Source: Dactylonectria macrodidyma (lineage: Eukaryota > Ascomycota > Sordariomycetes > Hypocreales > Nectriaceae). From it: 64,000 nucleotides of DNA. Under the pieces are notes generated by a model, which saw only the letters and a list, made by a program, of their open reading frames with translations, was not told the origin of the DNA and did not search any database. Within the stretch, counting starts at the first letter, position 1, and the number at the start of each line of letters is the position of its first letter. This document shows, piece after piece, positions 22,700 to 34,033 of this stretch. The stretch covers positions 930,001 through 994,000 of the forward strand of contig JAGMUV010000023.1 in the NCBI GenBank assembly GCA_020744425.1, in the 5' to 3' direction. The position numbers and the translations under genes are program-made.

Positions 22700-23489
22700 C
22701 TACTTACGATACCACATTCTCGATGTTCGTGCTCGACGAATCTTTTTCTGGAGTGTGAAAATGCCGTACAATAGAGCTTCGGGTGTAGGAGGACAGCCTG
22801 GTATGTACACATCCACAGGAACGATACGATCCACTCCCCTGACAACGCTGTAACTATAATGATAGTAGCCACCGCCATTCGCGCAGCTCCCCATACTAAT
22901 GACCCATCTTGGCTCGGGCATCTGATCGTAGCACTGCCGAAGGGCAGGTGCCATTTTATTAGTCACCGTCCCAGCTACTATCATTACGTCCGCCTGCCGC
23001 GGAGATGCTCGGAATATGATGCCCAAGCGGTCTTGATCATATCGAGGCGTTGAGGTGTGCATCATCTCGACGGCACAGCATGCCAACCCGAAACTCAGTG
23101 GCCATAGAGATCCGTTGCGTGCCCAGCTGGCAATTTGGTCAAACGAGGTTCTGGATCAGTTAGAATAAGATGGCTTTGTGATTTGGGGTCGGGCGTAATC
23201 ATACAAGGCGTACTCAACCAGGCTTGAGGGTTTGGTCTCTGTAGACAGCGCTCGGTTGTGGTTGGGGCCACGGCTTCTTGCATGATCGCCGAAAGAGACA
23301 AGAGATTTCTGGGTGATGATCAAGGGAAGTCTTGCGAATGCTATTTTGGGGCGCGCCGGAGTCCAAGGTGACAATTGGGAAGCTCGTGGGCCTGTGGTGA
23401 CAGTCAGTCATGGTGCCTGGCAAGGTTCAGAAGCATATGAGCACTTTTCCAAGGACCTACATACCTGATACGCGCAAATAGCGGCTCAT
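22700..23489 (-). CDS. Mitochondrial complex I subunit PSST/NDUFS7 (NuoB-like)
   Basis: Three exons, complement(join(22700..23150,23205..23391,23465..23489)), 220 aa. Residues 1-60 are basic and hydroxylated and look like a mitochondrial presequence. The mature part is the whole PSST domain, with the four Cys ligands of the N2 [4Fe-4S] cluster: C95, C96 ([10 protein letters not shown]), C160 ([15 protein letters not shown]) and C190 ([10 protein letters not shown]), ending in MWYRK. PSST and the 49-kDa subunit form the ubiquinone site of complex I. Introns have GTATGT and GTATGA donors and CAG acceptors; the short 9-codon first exon is inferred because the second exon has no ATG. A housekeeping gene would be unexpected in this block; it could be a second copy giving resistance to a complex I inhibitor, or simply the only copy by chance. 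Confidence 0.88.
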
Positions 23490-23676
23490 TATGCCGTGAT
23501 GATAGCACGCCTTTGGAGAAGGAAATTTTGCGCAGAGCGGCTGCTGGCATATGAAGTGGTTAGATGCCACACAGTCAGTGGCTCAAAAACCACTTCGTGA
23601 CACTCAGCTTAAGCCGGTCGCGCTGGCCTCGGGCATCCCGGCTTCACGCTACCGCACCCCCAATATCTCGGTATAA

Positions 23677-23987
23677 ACCCACATGATAAATCAGATTCTC
23701 CTCTATCGCTCGCCAAGTGGTGGGAAGTTACCAGTCAAGACGACCGTGTGGAGTTATTATGAGTCGGGAAAAGCCCACATGAACTGTTGGATTTCTCGCA
23801 TTTGTTTCGTATTAGCTACGAGATGTAATGACCCGGGAAAAGTAGTGGAGCCCTCGTGAGCCGGAAAAAACCCACATGAACTGGAAAAAGCCCACATGAA
23901 TTGAAGAGCCAACATGGCCTCGTTAGATTGGTCATCACTTGAGGAAAAGATCTCGAACTCTCGTGAGTCGGGAAAAGCCCACATCCT
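23677..23987. repeat. Five dispersed copies of an (A/G)CCCACATGA element
   Basis: Copies start at 23677, 23773, 23870, 23890 and 23978 (the last ends in CC rather than GA). Four are preceded by GGAAAAAG or GGGAAAAG and three share GTGAGTCGG or GTGAGCCGG further upstream, so the repeated unit is up to about 25 bases. They sit within 450 bases upstream of the regulator at 24119. Binding sites or a small degenerate repeat are both possible. Confidence 0.65.
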
Positions 23988-24118
23988 GTTCCTGACATGT
24001 CTTCCATGCCCCTTTGGCAGATATCGGAGAAATCCCACACGTGTCGTCGAATCTTGTCTTGTCCATTACTCCCTCTGCGTCATTTTGAACCACCCGACCA
24101 GGCACCCAAGAAGCGATC

Positions 24119-25995
24119 ATGGGTTCAGCCCTTCCCCTTGCCGCCTGTGCCCTTTGCGGGCGCCTCTTTGCACGCAAATGTCACATGCGTCGGCACGAAG
24201 CTACTCACAGCGGCCCACAGCATCCATGCCAGTTCTGCGGCAAAGCATTCGCTAGGAGCGACGTCGCTCGCCGACATGCCCAGTCATGTGCCACCAGAAC
24301 TCGCCATGAACCGCTGCAGAAGGCAAAGCGCGGGAGGAAGCCACACGCTTGCGGCCGTTGCTTCACACAGAAGCTTTCATGCGGCCCGCAAAGGCCTTGC
24401 TTGCGTTGTCTCCGCCATGGACTGCCTTGTACAGGCGTCGGCGTTGGCGTTGAGAGTAACAGCAGCAGCACGTCTTCAGCTTCTCCAGACGGAAACCATG
24501 TTGACCACACCTCACTCTTCCTCGAGATTACTGATCCTAAATTACAATATGCAACAGGCTTCCTTGGTTCCAAGGAGCCATGGTGCAACCGCAAGATGCG
24601 CCATCATCTGGAACAATACGCACCTCACAGTGACCAAGATCTTGGAGCGCCTACCTTGGATATTCCCTTTTGGGGCTTCGATGACCCCCTAAGCGATCTG
24701 CTCCTAGACGACTCGAGATACCGAAATTCGGCATTACTTCCGAATCAACACCCGACTTGCAACCTAGAGTTCCGACTCAATCAGTTGACGACAGACTTGA
24801 GGGAAGTCTGCACAACACACCCATCAATTGGCCAAGGACTAAGCTTTTCTGTCACCAATTATACGGCTATCCTATCTGTCGAAAATTTTCTGAACCTCGT
24901 GGACCTGTTCTTTGTTCGTTGGCATTCTCAATGGCCGATCCTACATTGGCCCACATTCGACCTCGAAAAGGCCTCCTTGCCTCTGCTTTTGGCTGTTGCC
25001 TTATCAGGCGCGGCATTTTCCCGCGCTGAAGATAGCGTAGAAACAGATCCTGTTTTTGCAAAGGCGTTTTACCAGACTGCGGAAGCCTACATCTTTGATC
25101 GTCTAGACGCCCTTTGTTCACCCGCTGACGGCATTGAACCCATACTAAACGATGATACCATTGAAGTCTGTCAAGCGGCTCTATTGGTCGAAGTGATTCA
25201 GAAAAGCGTCAATGACACCGGAATCCGACGGAGGATGTTCGCGAAGCGACACCCAACGCTTGTCGCGGCTCTCAGATCCCTAGGAATTCTGGGTGTCAAG
25301 CATCGAGATTCTACCATGCCTTCGTGGGGATTGTTCATACGAGAAGAGCTTCTTGTCAGGCTTGCCATCTGGACGTTTCTAACCGATGCACTACCTACAC
25401 TATTTTGCAACCAGCCACCTTCGATGATTCTATCCGAGATGATAGGTGACCTCCCTTGCGACGAGAAGCTATGGAATGCCGCGACGGAGACAGACTTCAG
25501 CAAGGAGTGGCGCAAGACAACTACGACACAGCATCGGCCCAGTGTACAGCAACTGGTTACCAACCTCTTCGACGACAACTGGGACCATTGGCTTCGAGGG
25601 AGCCGGGGCAGGCTAAGCGTGGATCATTTAAACATCATGATTTGGGGTATTCCTCTGAAACCCAAACAAATATTTCTTTCATAACTAACATGTATGCAGC
25701 TTTACAACCTATCATCTTCAATCTCCGGACCACAGTGCCTATGCAGTCTTCCTTGTCGAGGGTGTTACGCGCACTACATCGCTGGTGGTCTGCCTGGGAT
25801 GATACACCACAAAGCAATAGGGTCGGCCTTGCAAGCCATGCACCTGAGCTTGCCAGATTGACCAAGAATATCTTAGAGGCTGGGTTGAGAAATGATGCAA
25901 AGTTCTCGACATACCTGAGCGGCCTAGCACTCGAGGATACAATGCATATCCACGAGCTAATAAAAGCTGTACGGGTTGGAGATCAATCCCGATAA
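24119..25995 (+). CDS. C2H2-Zn2Cys6 hybrid transcription factor
   Basis: Two exons, join(24119..25646,25700..25995), 607 aa. The N-terminus holds a C2H2 finger (C10, C13, H26, H30), a C2HC-type finger (C37, C40, H53, C57), then a basic linker and a Zn2Cys6 cluster (C78, C81, C88, C94, C97, C104). This three-part DNA-binding array followed by a fungal-specific TF domain (from about residue 245, NFLNLVDLFFVRWHSQWPILHWPTF) is a known ascomycete class. The 53-base intron (25647..25699, GTATTC to GCAG) joins IMIW to ALQPIIFNLR in phase. The short C-terminus may be incomplete, since family-like sequence (NLLNLLESSDPVFRTRFKEG) continues in another frame at about 25990-26050. Regulator of unknown targets; promoter carries the CCCACATGA repeats. 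Confidence 0.82.
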
Positions 25996-26217
25996 CCTGC
26001 TCAACCTCCTTGAATCTTCCGATCCTGTTTTCCGCACTCGGTTCAAGGAAGGTAGGGAAGTTCTCAATGTCTGTTTTGGAGTCGTGTTTCGGCTATTCGA
26101 TATCTTATTCATTGACGGGATAGATTCCCAACTTAATCATCTCTACCACACCGGGAACTACACATTCAATAATTTAATTGAATCTTCTTGTATCTCCGAA
26201 ACTGTATGAAACATTGA

Positions 26218-27744
26218 TCAAGGCTTCCTTGCCCAAACAAAATAGACCGGCAGGTAGATGTGGATTGAAGGATCCCTCAGGTCCTCCTTCACCTTGGCAA
26301 TAAACACCTGGATTTCGGCTGCATTCCAGCCGAGCACTCGAGAAAACAATGCAGGTGTGTAGGACTCGATGAGCCGACTCTCTTGGACACTCTGAAACCT
26401 GCCAATCTCCTTGAGCTTTGGGTCCTTGGGCCACTCTCCAATGGGTAGCTGGCTCACTGTTAGCACTCAACGGATTTTAGTTCATTTATAGACCCGAGAT
26501 CTCTTACTTTATACACCTCTCGTCGGACATCAACAAATCCTACGCTTCTCATCTTGTCCTCCCATTCAAGCGCACCGTCAAGCGGCTTCCCGAACCTCTT
26601 TGACCCTTCACAAAGAGTCTCCATCCAGGACTGGGCATGCGTGGCCTTCTCAGCAGTGTCATCATCAGAAACGAAGCATGGGTAGACAGCCTGCATCTCG
26701 AGATAACCTCCTGGGGCCAGGTGCTGGAACGCTTGGTGAAACAGCCACTCATTGCTGGTGATACATCCGCCTAATTCTCGGGCGTGTATGAAATCGAAGG
26801 GTTTATGGTACACCCATTCCGATTCAAAATCATCCACCTCGAATTTGCAATTGACTGGAGTCCTGCATGTCATTAGTGAGCAGGTTCCAGAAGACGGGGT
26901 AGCATGAAACTCCTTGTACCATTGAGGTTGGATCGGACTTAGATCAGTCCCAAGCACTTCTGCATCTGGAAATTCGCTAGAACTCAAATGTTCAGAAATA
27001 GTTCTGTTGCGGCAAACGACAAGACGGTAACAAGCATATCAGGGTCTTACTCTGCCATGTCGATTGCCCAGATCCCAGTACCGGTACCCAAGTCTAGAAT
27101 GCGTTGGGGGTTGGTAATTGGAGCAAGATGCAACTTTCCACCGAGTATTAGACGATAGATATGATGCCCTAGATCCATTCTCTCTTGTTCTTCGTCATCG
27201 TTGGGCTATTGGAAATCCAGTTAGCCTCACTTAATCTCCGTGTCGATCACAGACTCTGTGGGGCAAGTACCACCAGGTAGGCACCTTCATGGAACGCATG
27301 ATAACGACGACCGTTCTATGTTGATGTGAGCATCCACCAGGCCGGATGGTCTATCACGTAGAGGTACGGACTTCGTATCTAAGTCAAGTGCACGAGCCAC
27401 TGTTAGAATTATTCCAAGCATCATGATCAAGCAGCGCATGACGTACTTGTAGTTCATGACGTTCGCATTCAGACCTTCCACCCAATCGTCAGATACCCCC
27501 CTTGAGAAATGGTTAAAAACAGGCGATTTGAAGGCGATTTGGAGGGCTCACGACATTATGGAAGCCCCATCATCGTCGTACGCAAGGTCCTAAGCGACAT
27601 GGTCAATAATTAGCGCACACTTCTCAGCCAAGGCTGGTCACACACATCGGCCTGCAAAGGATGCACTGCCAGTAAGTCTTGCAGCTCCTCGACTGCATCG
27701 TGCGGCAGGTTCAGAGACTGCTTCCAGGTGGTTTCTTCAGGCAT
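26218..27744 (-). pseudogene. LaeA-like SAM methyltransferase, probably lesioned
   Basis: Exon pieces on the minus strand: 27744..27646, 27589..27552, 27500..27446, a 7-base exon 27378..27372, 27315..27274, 27205..27051, 26976..26920, 26862..26508 and 26456..26218. Together they spell the LaeA-like family: NYKYENGRRYHAF, PNDDEEQERMDLGHHIYRL, the SAM motif ILDLGTGTGIWAIDMA, ADEFPDAEVLGTDLSPIQPQW, NCKFEVDDFESEW, HLAPGGYLEMQ and a C-terminal SRVLGWNAAEIQVF. Two junctions fail by one base: at the G6 run 27496-27501 between exons 2 and 3, and at 26457/26456, where canonical splicing gives AAA TGA and truncates about 79 residues. Either the gene is recently dead or the bases are wrong. Intact homologues act as regulators or methyltransferases in secondary metabolism. 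Confidence 0.7.
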
Positions 27745-29786
27745 GTGTTGTGTTGGTTCTGGGTGGTAGTGAGAGGCAAGGAAGATGGAATTTCCCGAAA
27801 GGTGAAGTTGGCGCTTATCTTCTCTGGCCAACCCCTCTTCGGCCACTCGCCATCGTATCATGTCCTGGGATTTATGAATAACTACATGGGTTCAGACGCC
27901 ATCCATTGTGACCCACATTTATATGTTAAGTAGATAACATCCATGCACAGTCGATCCTCCCTCAATCCAATGGCGATGAGAGCCGCGTCAAGAAATTCAA
28001 CGTATTCGCGTCTCTTTGTTCAACGCCTCACTACCAGCGCGGCACAGTGTATCGACTTAACCGATTCTATCATATCAAATATGCATAAATGAAGCTATCA
28101 CATTGCGGAAGGTCTCTTCATTGGACGAGCCCCGCTCTGCAACCTTGATGCCTGTCGCTTTTATGCACTAACCCGTGAGGCGTGATAGCGAAAAGTCGGT
28201 GAGATGGAGCCATGAAATCTGAAAGAAGCAAACACCTCGCATCTGTTCAGCAAGAGGATGGCATGCCATGTATTGTGCATATAAAGCTAAGGGAGAAAGC
28301 GGCCATCTCGCCCGTACCTAGTCCAGGGTGTTCGGCAACCTAGCAAAGGCACACATGCTATTCCACATATTCGATTATCAGTGCATGATGCTGGCGCTTG
28401 ACTCTCGAGCTATGCTGCTAAACCAGACAGCGGTGAAGACGCAGAGAGCTGGGTGCAGCCGAATGTTGAGACCATGTGAGACGGTTGACCTATTGCGGAC
28501 ACATCACCCGGCCGCCAAAAAGGGTTAATCTTCAGTTTTGTTCCCGAATCGATGGCGAGCCACAGGGGGCGGGAAGCTCCTAGATATGAGAAGACACTCG
28601 TATGGCCTTTTTAGCTTGACAGGCGAAGTAGGGGAGAGAAGGTGACAACATCACAGCCAATTGTAGAAGGGAACCAATAACAAACAATGACTCCGCAATG
28701 GTTAAAGACGCCAAAAATAAACTCAGCGTCGGGTAGCATAGCGACGCGACTAGAGTCGGGAATAGTGGCGTGAACAACGTGGGGTACCGGGCTGGACATG
28801 GCAATGGCCACAGGCTACCACTGTTGATAGAGCGTCTGCGAAAGCTGACGAATTCTGCCCATGAGGCTGCGATTTAAGGCCTTGTCTTGAGCGGCTGCTG
28901 GACAGACAGCGTCGTGAACAAGAGCCAACACATACGAACTTCTAGGCGAGCCTAAACCAGCCACAACACATCATTCATGGTTTCCTCCCACTCGAACCAT
29001 TTTCCGTGTCAGATGATTTTAGTTCAATTCGCCATCCTTCCTGGCATATCAATTGTTTTGTTCGGCCGATCACGGCTATATCACAGAAACAAGCTTTGAT
29101 ATGTGATGCTGGACAGATGCTGAGGTCCAGCCAGCCACCATGTGTAGCATTAGTCTGCCATGAGTCTTTTTCCATGCCGGCCAACTTTGACTGAAATGCG
29201 AACTTTCCCGAAAGTTCCACCATTCGCATTCATGATCTAGATAACAGAGACAAAGCCTAAAATGCTGCCGGTACAGTTTCCGGATGCGGGGTCCAGTCAG
29301 CCACCCGGCTTTTTAGTGTTAAACTGTTCGGCCCGTGATGAACTATTTACGGGCAAACTTGTAGCACATGTCAGGCTTCAGCCGGTTATCTATAATATGA
29401 TTGTCACAGCTGCGTGGGGTCTTGGTAGCGATTGCTTGCTAGGATTGGATGTCTAGTGAACGCCATCACTTTGGTCGCCCGGTGCATCAAGGTGATACAT
29501 AGGTAAGGGTGTTTAAGATTTGGGTTCTCTGAGACGTAGACCAGTCTAGAATATATGCAGTCAATCGCCAGTTGGAATGTCGAGTCTCTATGGCATTCCA
29601 AGACTCACTGGGCTGGCTGAGCATGCATGAGAAAGGTCTTAAGTCAGATCAGAAAATCTGCTTCCGATACATATTTATTGACTGCGCCAGCTGCCATGGT
29701 CTCTTCGTGCCACACATCATCCTCATTCATCCTCCCCATACAAAATACTTCAAACTCAATCAGAGCTCTCATTCCTGAATCACACC
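27745..29786. other. 2 kb intergenic
   Basis: Between the LaeA-like gene's 5' end and the GH18-like gene. Several short ORFs with no family resemblance. Nothing else recognised. Confidence 0.5.
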
Positions 29787-30756
29787 ATGGCCACCAGCCC
29801 TTGGCCATCGAAGTTCGTGGGTGCACACATTTACCTGCCGGAACCAGGAATACAAGGTGATTCCTGGGACAACATTCCAAGCTCGTGGAACGAAATCCGC
29901 TTCGACGCAGTTGATGTTCTCTTCATCAGCCCTTTTTTTGTCAATGCGATCGACCACTCGCTCATGTTGAGCACGGGAGATGATGGCAAAACCTCTCTTA
30001 GCGGACGCTTCGAGTGGGTGATTCGAGCCGCCCGCTCCAAGAACCCCAGCATCAAAATCATCTTGGAGCAATTCTATGGTTCCTGCAAAGGCGGGGGGTG
30101 ACTACGGCATTATCAGCAACTCTCACGACGTTCAACAGTACGCCAACTCTGTGTCCAACTTCATCGAAACTTACTACAACCGAACGCTCCCTGCGCTTGA
30201 TGGGCCTGGTGAGGTCTCTGCTCGAATTAACGGTTTGGATGTCGATGTCGAGGGGGGCAATTTGACATCAAACCTCCTATCCAGTATTCTCAGTACTGTT
30301 CGTGGGAGCTTTGACGAACTCAGCTACAAACTGAGTGCTCCCAAACTCACTGTTTCCATCTGCCCGGCATGGCCCACTAACCTCAACGCTAGTATGGCGA
30401 AGTCTTGCGATTATGTCAACATGCAAAACTACTCTGGCGGCGAAGGAACTGATCCAAGTGTCTTTCTACAAGCCATACCTGGCCTCAGCGAGCAGCGGCA
30501 GTTGGCATGGGGATTCGCTTCTGAAACGCCCGGCGCTAACACTACACAAACATTTGCTGCTGTGAAGGCCAAGGCTCAGGAAGTTACCAATGGGCGCTTC
30601 GCAGGTACCTATAACTGGCGTCTCAACTCTGGCGACTATCCCTTCGAAAACGATTTCCAGGTCTGGCTGTACAACTTTGTTCATGGAGCCTCCTTGCCTG
30701 ATGCGAAACCAGAAGCTGTCGTGGCCCAAGGTTGGGACAATGGTGGTCAGGAATGA
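29787..30756 (+). CDS. GH18 chitinase-like protein with a frame break
   Basis: Start ATG at 29787 (KFVGAHIYLPEPG...). From 29787 the frame is open to a TGA just after a G6 run at 30093-30098; the next frame then continues (GDYGIISNSHDVQQYANS) to 30756. Dropping one G joins them into one protein of about 322 aa. The joined product has the GH18 catalytic strand as INGLDVDVEG, which keeps the two Asp and the final Glu (proton donor) of DxxDxDxE, and later YVNMQNY, the family's substrate-contact strand. It has no signal peptide, so it would be cytosolic. Resembles fungal GH18 subgroup C-like or ENGase-like single-domain proteins. Function: hydrolysis of chitin-type or N-glycan GlcNAc bonds, inferred. 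The shift may be an assembly error. Confidence 0.65.
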
Positions 30757-31016
30757 GTCAAACTGATTTCGACACAAGATCCCATCTTGACTTGAATTAT
30801 TTTGAGACCTGGGAATCACACATCTCGACACTCTTAGTCACATGCCCGATGGGCTCAAGCACTCAATCATCAGTTGCTTTTCTTTGTTCAACGATTCTTT
30901 ATTTCGCAGTCATCCAATGTGAACTAATCCTCGCACAAAGTCCTAATACTAATGTACCAACACATGTGGCTTCAAGGTATGCGACTCGCAAATGGATATG
31001 TAGACGGAAATTTAAT

Positions 31017-32734
31017 CTAGTGGTGCTCAACCTCAACCATGCTCTCCTTCTGTGTCTTGGCCTCCTCGACTCTCGCATCCAGGTCACTGACGTGCTTCTG
31101 CGAAGTGCCAGGCACCCACCAAGAAGTGCCCGAGAATAGAGCGTTCATCTCCTCCAGCGGCAGCTTCTTCGTCTCAGGCATGAACATCCAGAAGAAGATG
31201 GCGTTTGTAAAGTTACACACAACAAACAACAGGAAGTACCTCCAGCCGATGTTCTTGATAGCAGGGGCGGTGATCTGACCAATCATGGTGTTGAAGGCAA
31301 AGGAAACCATCACACCGATGGAGATACCCTTGGATCGGGTCTTGGTGTCGAACACCTCGGCGGGAATAATCCAAGACAGGGAGCCGCAGGTGAATGAGAA
31401 ACTGATTTGGTAAATCCAGTTGGTGACGATAAAGAGCCAACCAAGCGAGTTCTGGACCGAGGTGCTGGATTTCGGGAAGCTGGCAATGGCAGCGGTAACA
31501 ATGACGAAGCAGAGACCGTTGACGCAGTTGCCAATAATCAGAGGCCAGCGGCGACCCAGCTTATCAATGAACAGAACGGTGCAGAGCTGAGCAAGAACAG
31601 ACAGGACGTTGCTGATGGCTTGGTACTTCAAGGACTCGGTGGTTCCGATGTTGATGGTGGCATAGATATCCGGGGTGAAGTATTGGATGGCAGAGACACC
31701 GGTCATTTGGACGGAAGCCTGCAGGGCTGTGACGAGGAAGAGTCGGCGGAAGCTGGAACGGTCGGTGAACAGATCGCGGTATCCCTTAGCCTCGAGTTCG
31801 TGCTCCTGAGCAATAGCGGACTGAATCTGGAAGTATTCGGCCTGAACCCAGGCATCGCTCTCGTTGCCATTGGCGTGAAGCTTCGCCAGGGTCTTGAGTC
31901 CCTCCTGCTCCTTGCCGTGATCAATCAACCATCGTGGCGACTCGGGGAAGAGGAGAATCATGAGGGCGAGGATTCCGGCGGGGACAATCTGGAGACCGAG
32001 AGGGATGCGCCATTGTTCGCTCGAATCGTAGTTTTTGTTCGTTCCGTAAACAGTCCAAGCTAGATAGATGTCAGTCACCTGGATTTTGATTATGTGCATG
32101 TCACAAACGACTCACTTGCGAAGACGGCACCAATACCGAGCATGAGTTGCTGTAGGCCAGTGACTCTGCCTCGAATAGAGGGGTGTGCGATTTCGGCCTG
32201 GTACATGGGCACGATCATGACGAGAATACCAACACCAAGGCCACCGACAGCTCGGCCAGCGTAGAAGAAGGAAAGGTTTTGGCCTGCTGCTTGCAAGGCA
32301 CCACCCAGGCAGAAGATGATGGCACCAATCATGATGGCAATTCGTCTGCCGAGCCAGTCACCCATGGGACCAGCAAAGAAGGCTCCGAAGAAGCCACCGC
32401 CCGTGAAGAGAGACACGACAGCGCCGCTGTGAGCCGATGCCAGTTAGCAATGGGATGTTTTCTGCGGGCTAGCAGGGAATTACGCACACTTCGTTGGGGT
32501 TCGGATGGAATGAATTTATAAAGGAAGACGAGGCAACGCTGCCTCCAATGACACCCAGATCATATCTACTCCAATGTCAGTCGCGCAATGGCTTTCGATG
32601 ATTGTGCATGTCGTACCCATAGTTGAAGGATCCGAGCGAGGCGAAAACGCCAACGAGAAACTGCGCAACTGTTAGCAGGCAGTAAGTTGTTTGAAATGCG
32701 ATTGGCATACCTGGTAGGTCCTGGGATTAATCAT
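31017..32734 (-). CDS. MFS hexose-type sugar transporter (SP family)
   Basis: Five exons, complement(join(31017..32059,32116..32426,32488..32565,32617..32660,32711..32734)), 499 aa. Signatures: YDLGVIGG in TM1, GDWLGRRIAIM, GRAVGGLGVGI in TM4, PESPRWLIDHGK, the QMTGVSAIQYFTPDI segment of TM7 (Gln and aromatic sugar-contact residues), GRRWPLIIGN, and PETKKLPLEEMNALF in the tail. Twelve membrane spans. This pattern is characteristic of fungal hexose/lactose/quinate-like porters. The first exon encodes only eight residues (MINPRTYQ). The exon 3-4 junction uses GTGCGT two bases inside a competing GTGTGC. No sign of decay. It does not share the GTGGGG promoter pattern. Confidence 0.87.
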
Positions 32735-34033
32735 GGTGGCGACTGTGGTCTGCTCCTAGCTGCCGATGATGATTTCTTTGAAGTCTGGGAGTCGCAATCA
32801 TGATATATACTAAATAAAAAAAAACCGATGACTACGCATATGATGGCACAAACCTAAAGCTTAGACATCTCACTACCGTATCCACGTTCGGCTAAGGATC
32901 AGACATCTGATTGCAGCGCTACTGGGTGCAAATTAGTCGCTATCTACTTGTGATGCGCCCATAGCCGCTCTAGTAAGAAGAGAGATCGAGGCACACCGAT
33001 GCCGATCCTCCCCAGTCTAGCCATGACTTGACCCCAACCCCCCGCATTTCACGGAGAAGATACCCGGATAGGAATAATTCCGCGTATCGGGATACGAGTA
33101 CGCCAGTTGCTGATTTGTCCAGACGACTGGAGTCATGGGCCTTCGCCAGGTGTGAAGCGAGACCGACTAACTATCGTCTATGCCTCAACGGGCGTGGTTG
33201 CACCAAACCGGCAAGTTTGGGCCGAAAGTTTGATCATGTGTGTGCTTGCTATCCGGGGGGAAACTGTCTAATGGGTCTTTGCATGATTGGTATCATACCA
33301 GTTGACTTGAATCCGGGGGATTGTAACTCTCCACTTGATAAGCGTGGAGAGACAGCCTCGGTGTCATTCGGCAGCGGAGGAAGAGAGGACTCTTCCTTGT
33401 CAAAGAGAAATCGGACAAGGTAAACCCATCCCAGCGGTTCATGCACACACAGGCTCGGCTACGACAACACAAGTGGGTCTGAATAAGACTCTTGAATGAC
33501 TCGGCTGGTCAAAGCTTTTGCTACACAATATCAGAGTACCAGAATTCTTACCTCTAAAGTGACGGCATAATAACCATCTGATTGGCCGTTGCCCCGAGAG
33601 CCTCCTTCTGTCCTTTAGTACCGAGAGGCTGGTAGATGAGGCCAGGCTTCAGGCCCGACATGGCTTGGCGCAGAACCCGCTGCTAGTTTCTCTCAGCTCG
33701 GGGTAATTTTGCCGCGGGGTTGGTCTAGGTTGGTCTAGCTTTTTAGGTCTAGATTTGGGCTGTGGTCTGATGACTCGCTTCGTCTGGTGTGTTGAAACAG
33801 TGTCATGATGAGATGCGGCATGCGGCCCTATCACCTTGCTGCATTCCCGACCGCGATGAGGCCGAACTATTTGCATCTAGACTCATGATTACGAACAGCA
33901 AGACATCTCCAGGTCCTCGGGTTAAGATGCGACGACCGACTATGGATGACTGCTGAATTTTAGATGACAGCAACAACGCTTTTCCTCATTATCCCATTTT
34001 CCAGTCACCAGACCCAAGCCACAAATCTTCCTT
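32735..34033. other. 1.3 kb intergenic
   Basis: Promoter of the sugar porter on the left and 3' flank of the DUF6536 gene on the right. No gene recognised. A short A-rich stretch lies at 32815-32824. Confidence 0.5.

Noticed and set aside
23205..23391. PSST gene thought to lack a start and be a pseudogene
   Set aside because: A 25-base first exon at 23489..23465 with a GTATGT donor restores an ATG and the correct phase, giving the normal length.
31407..32063. 218-codon open frame on the plus strand
   Set aside because: It lies opposite the large exon of the sugar porter, whose minus-strand product is clearly real; the plus frame is a codon-bias shadow.
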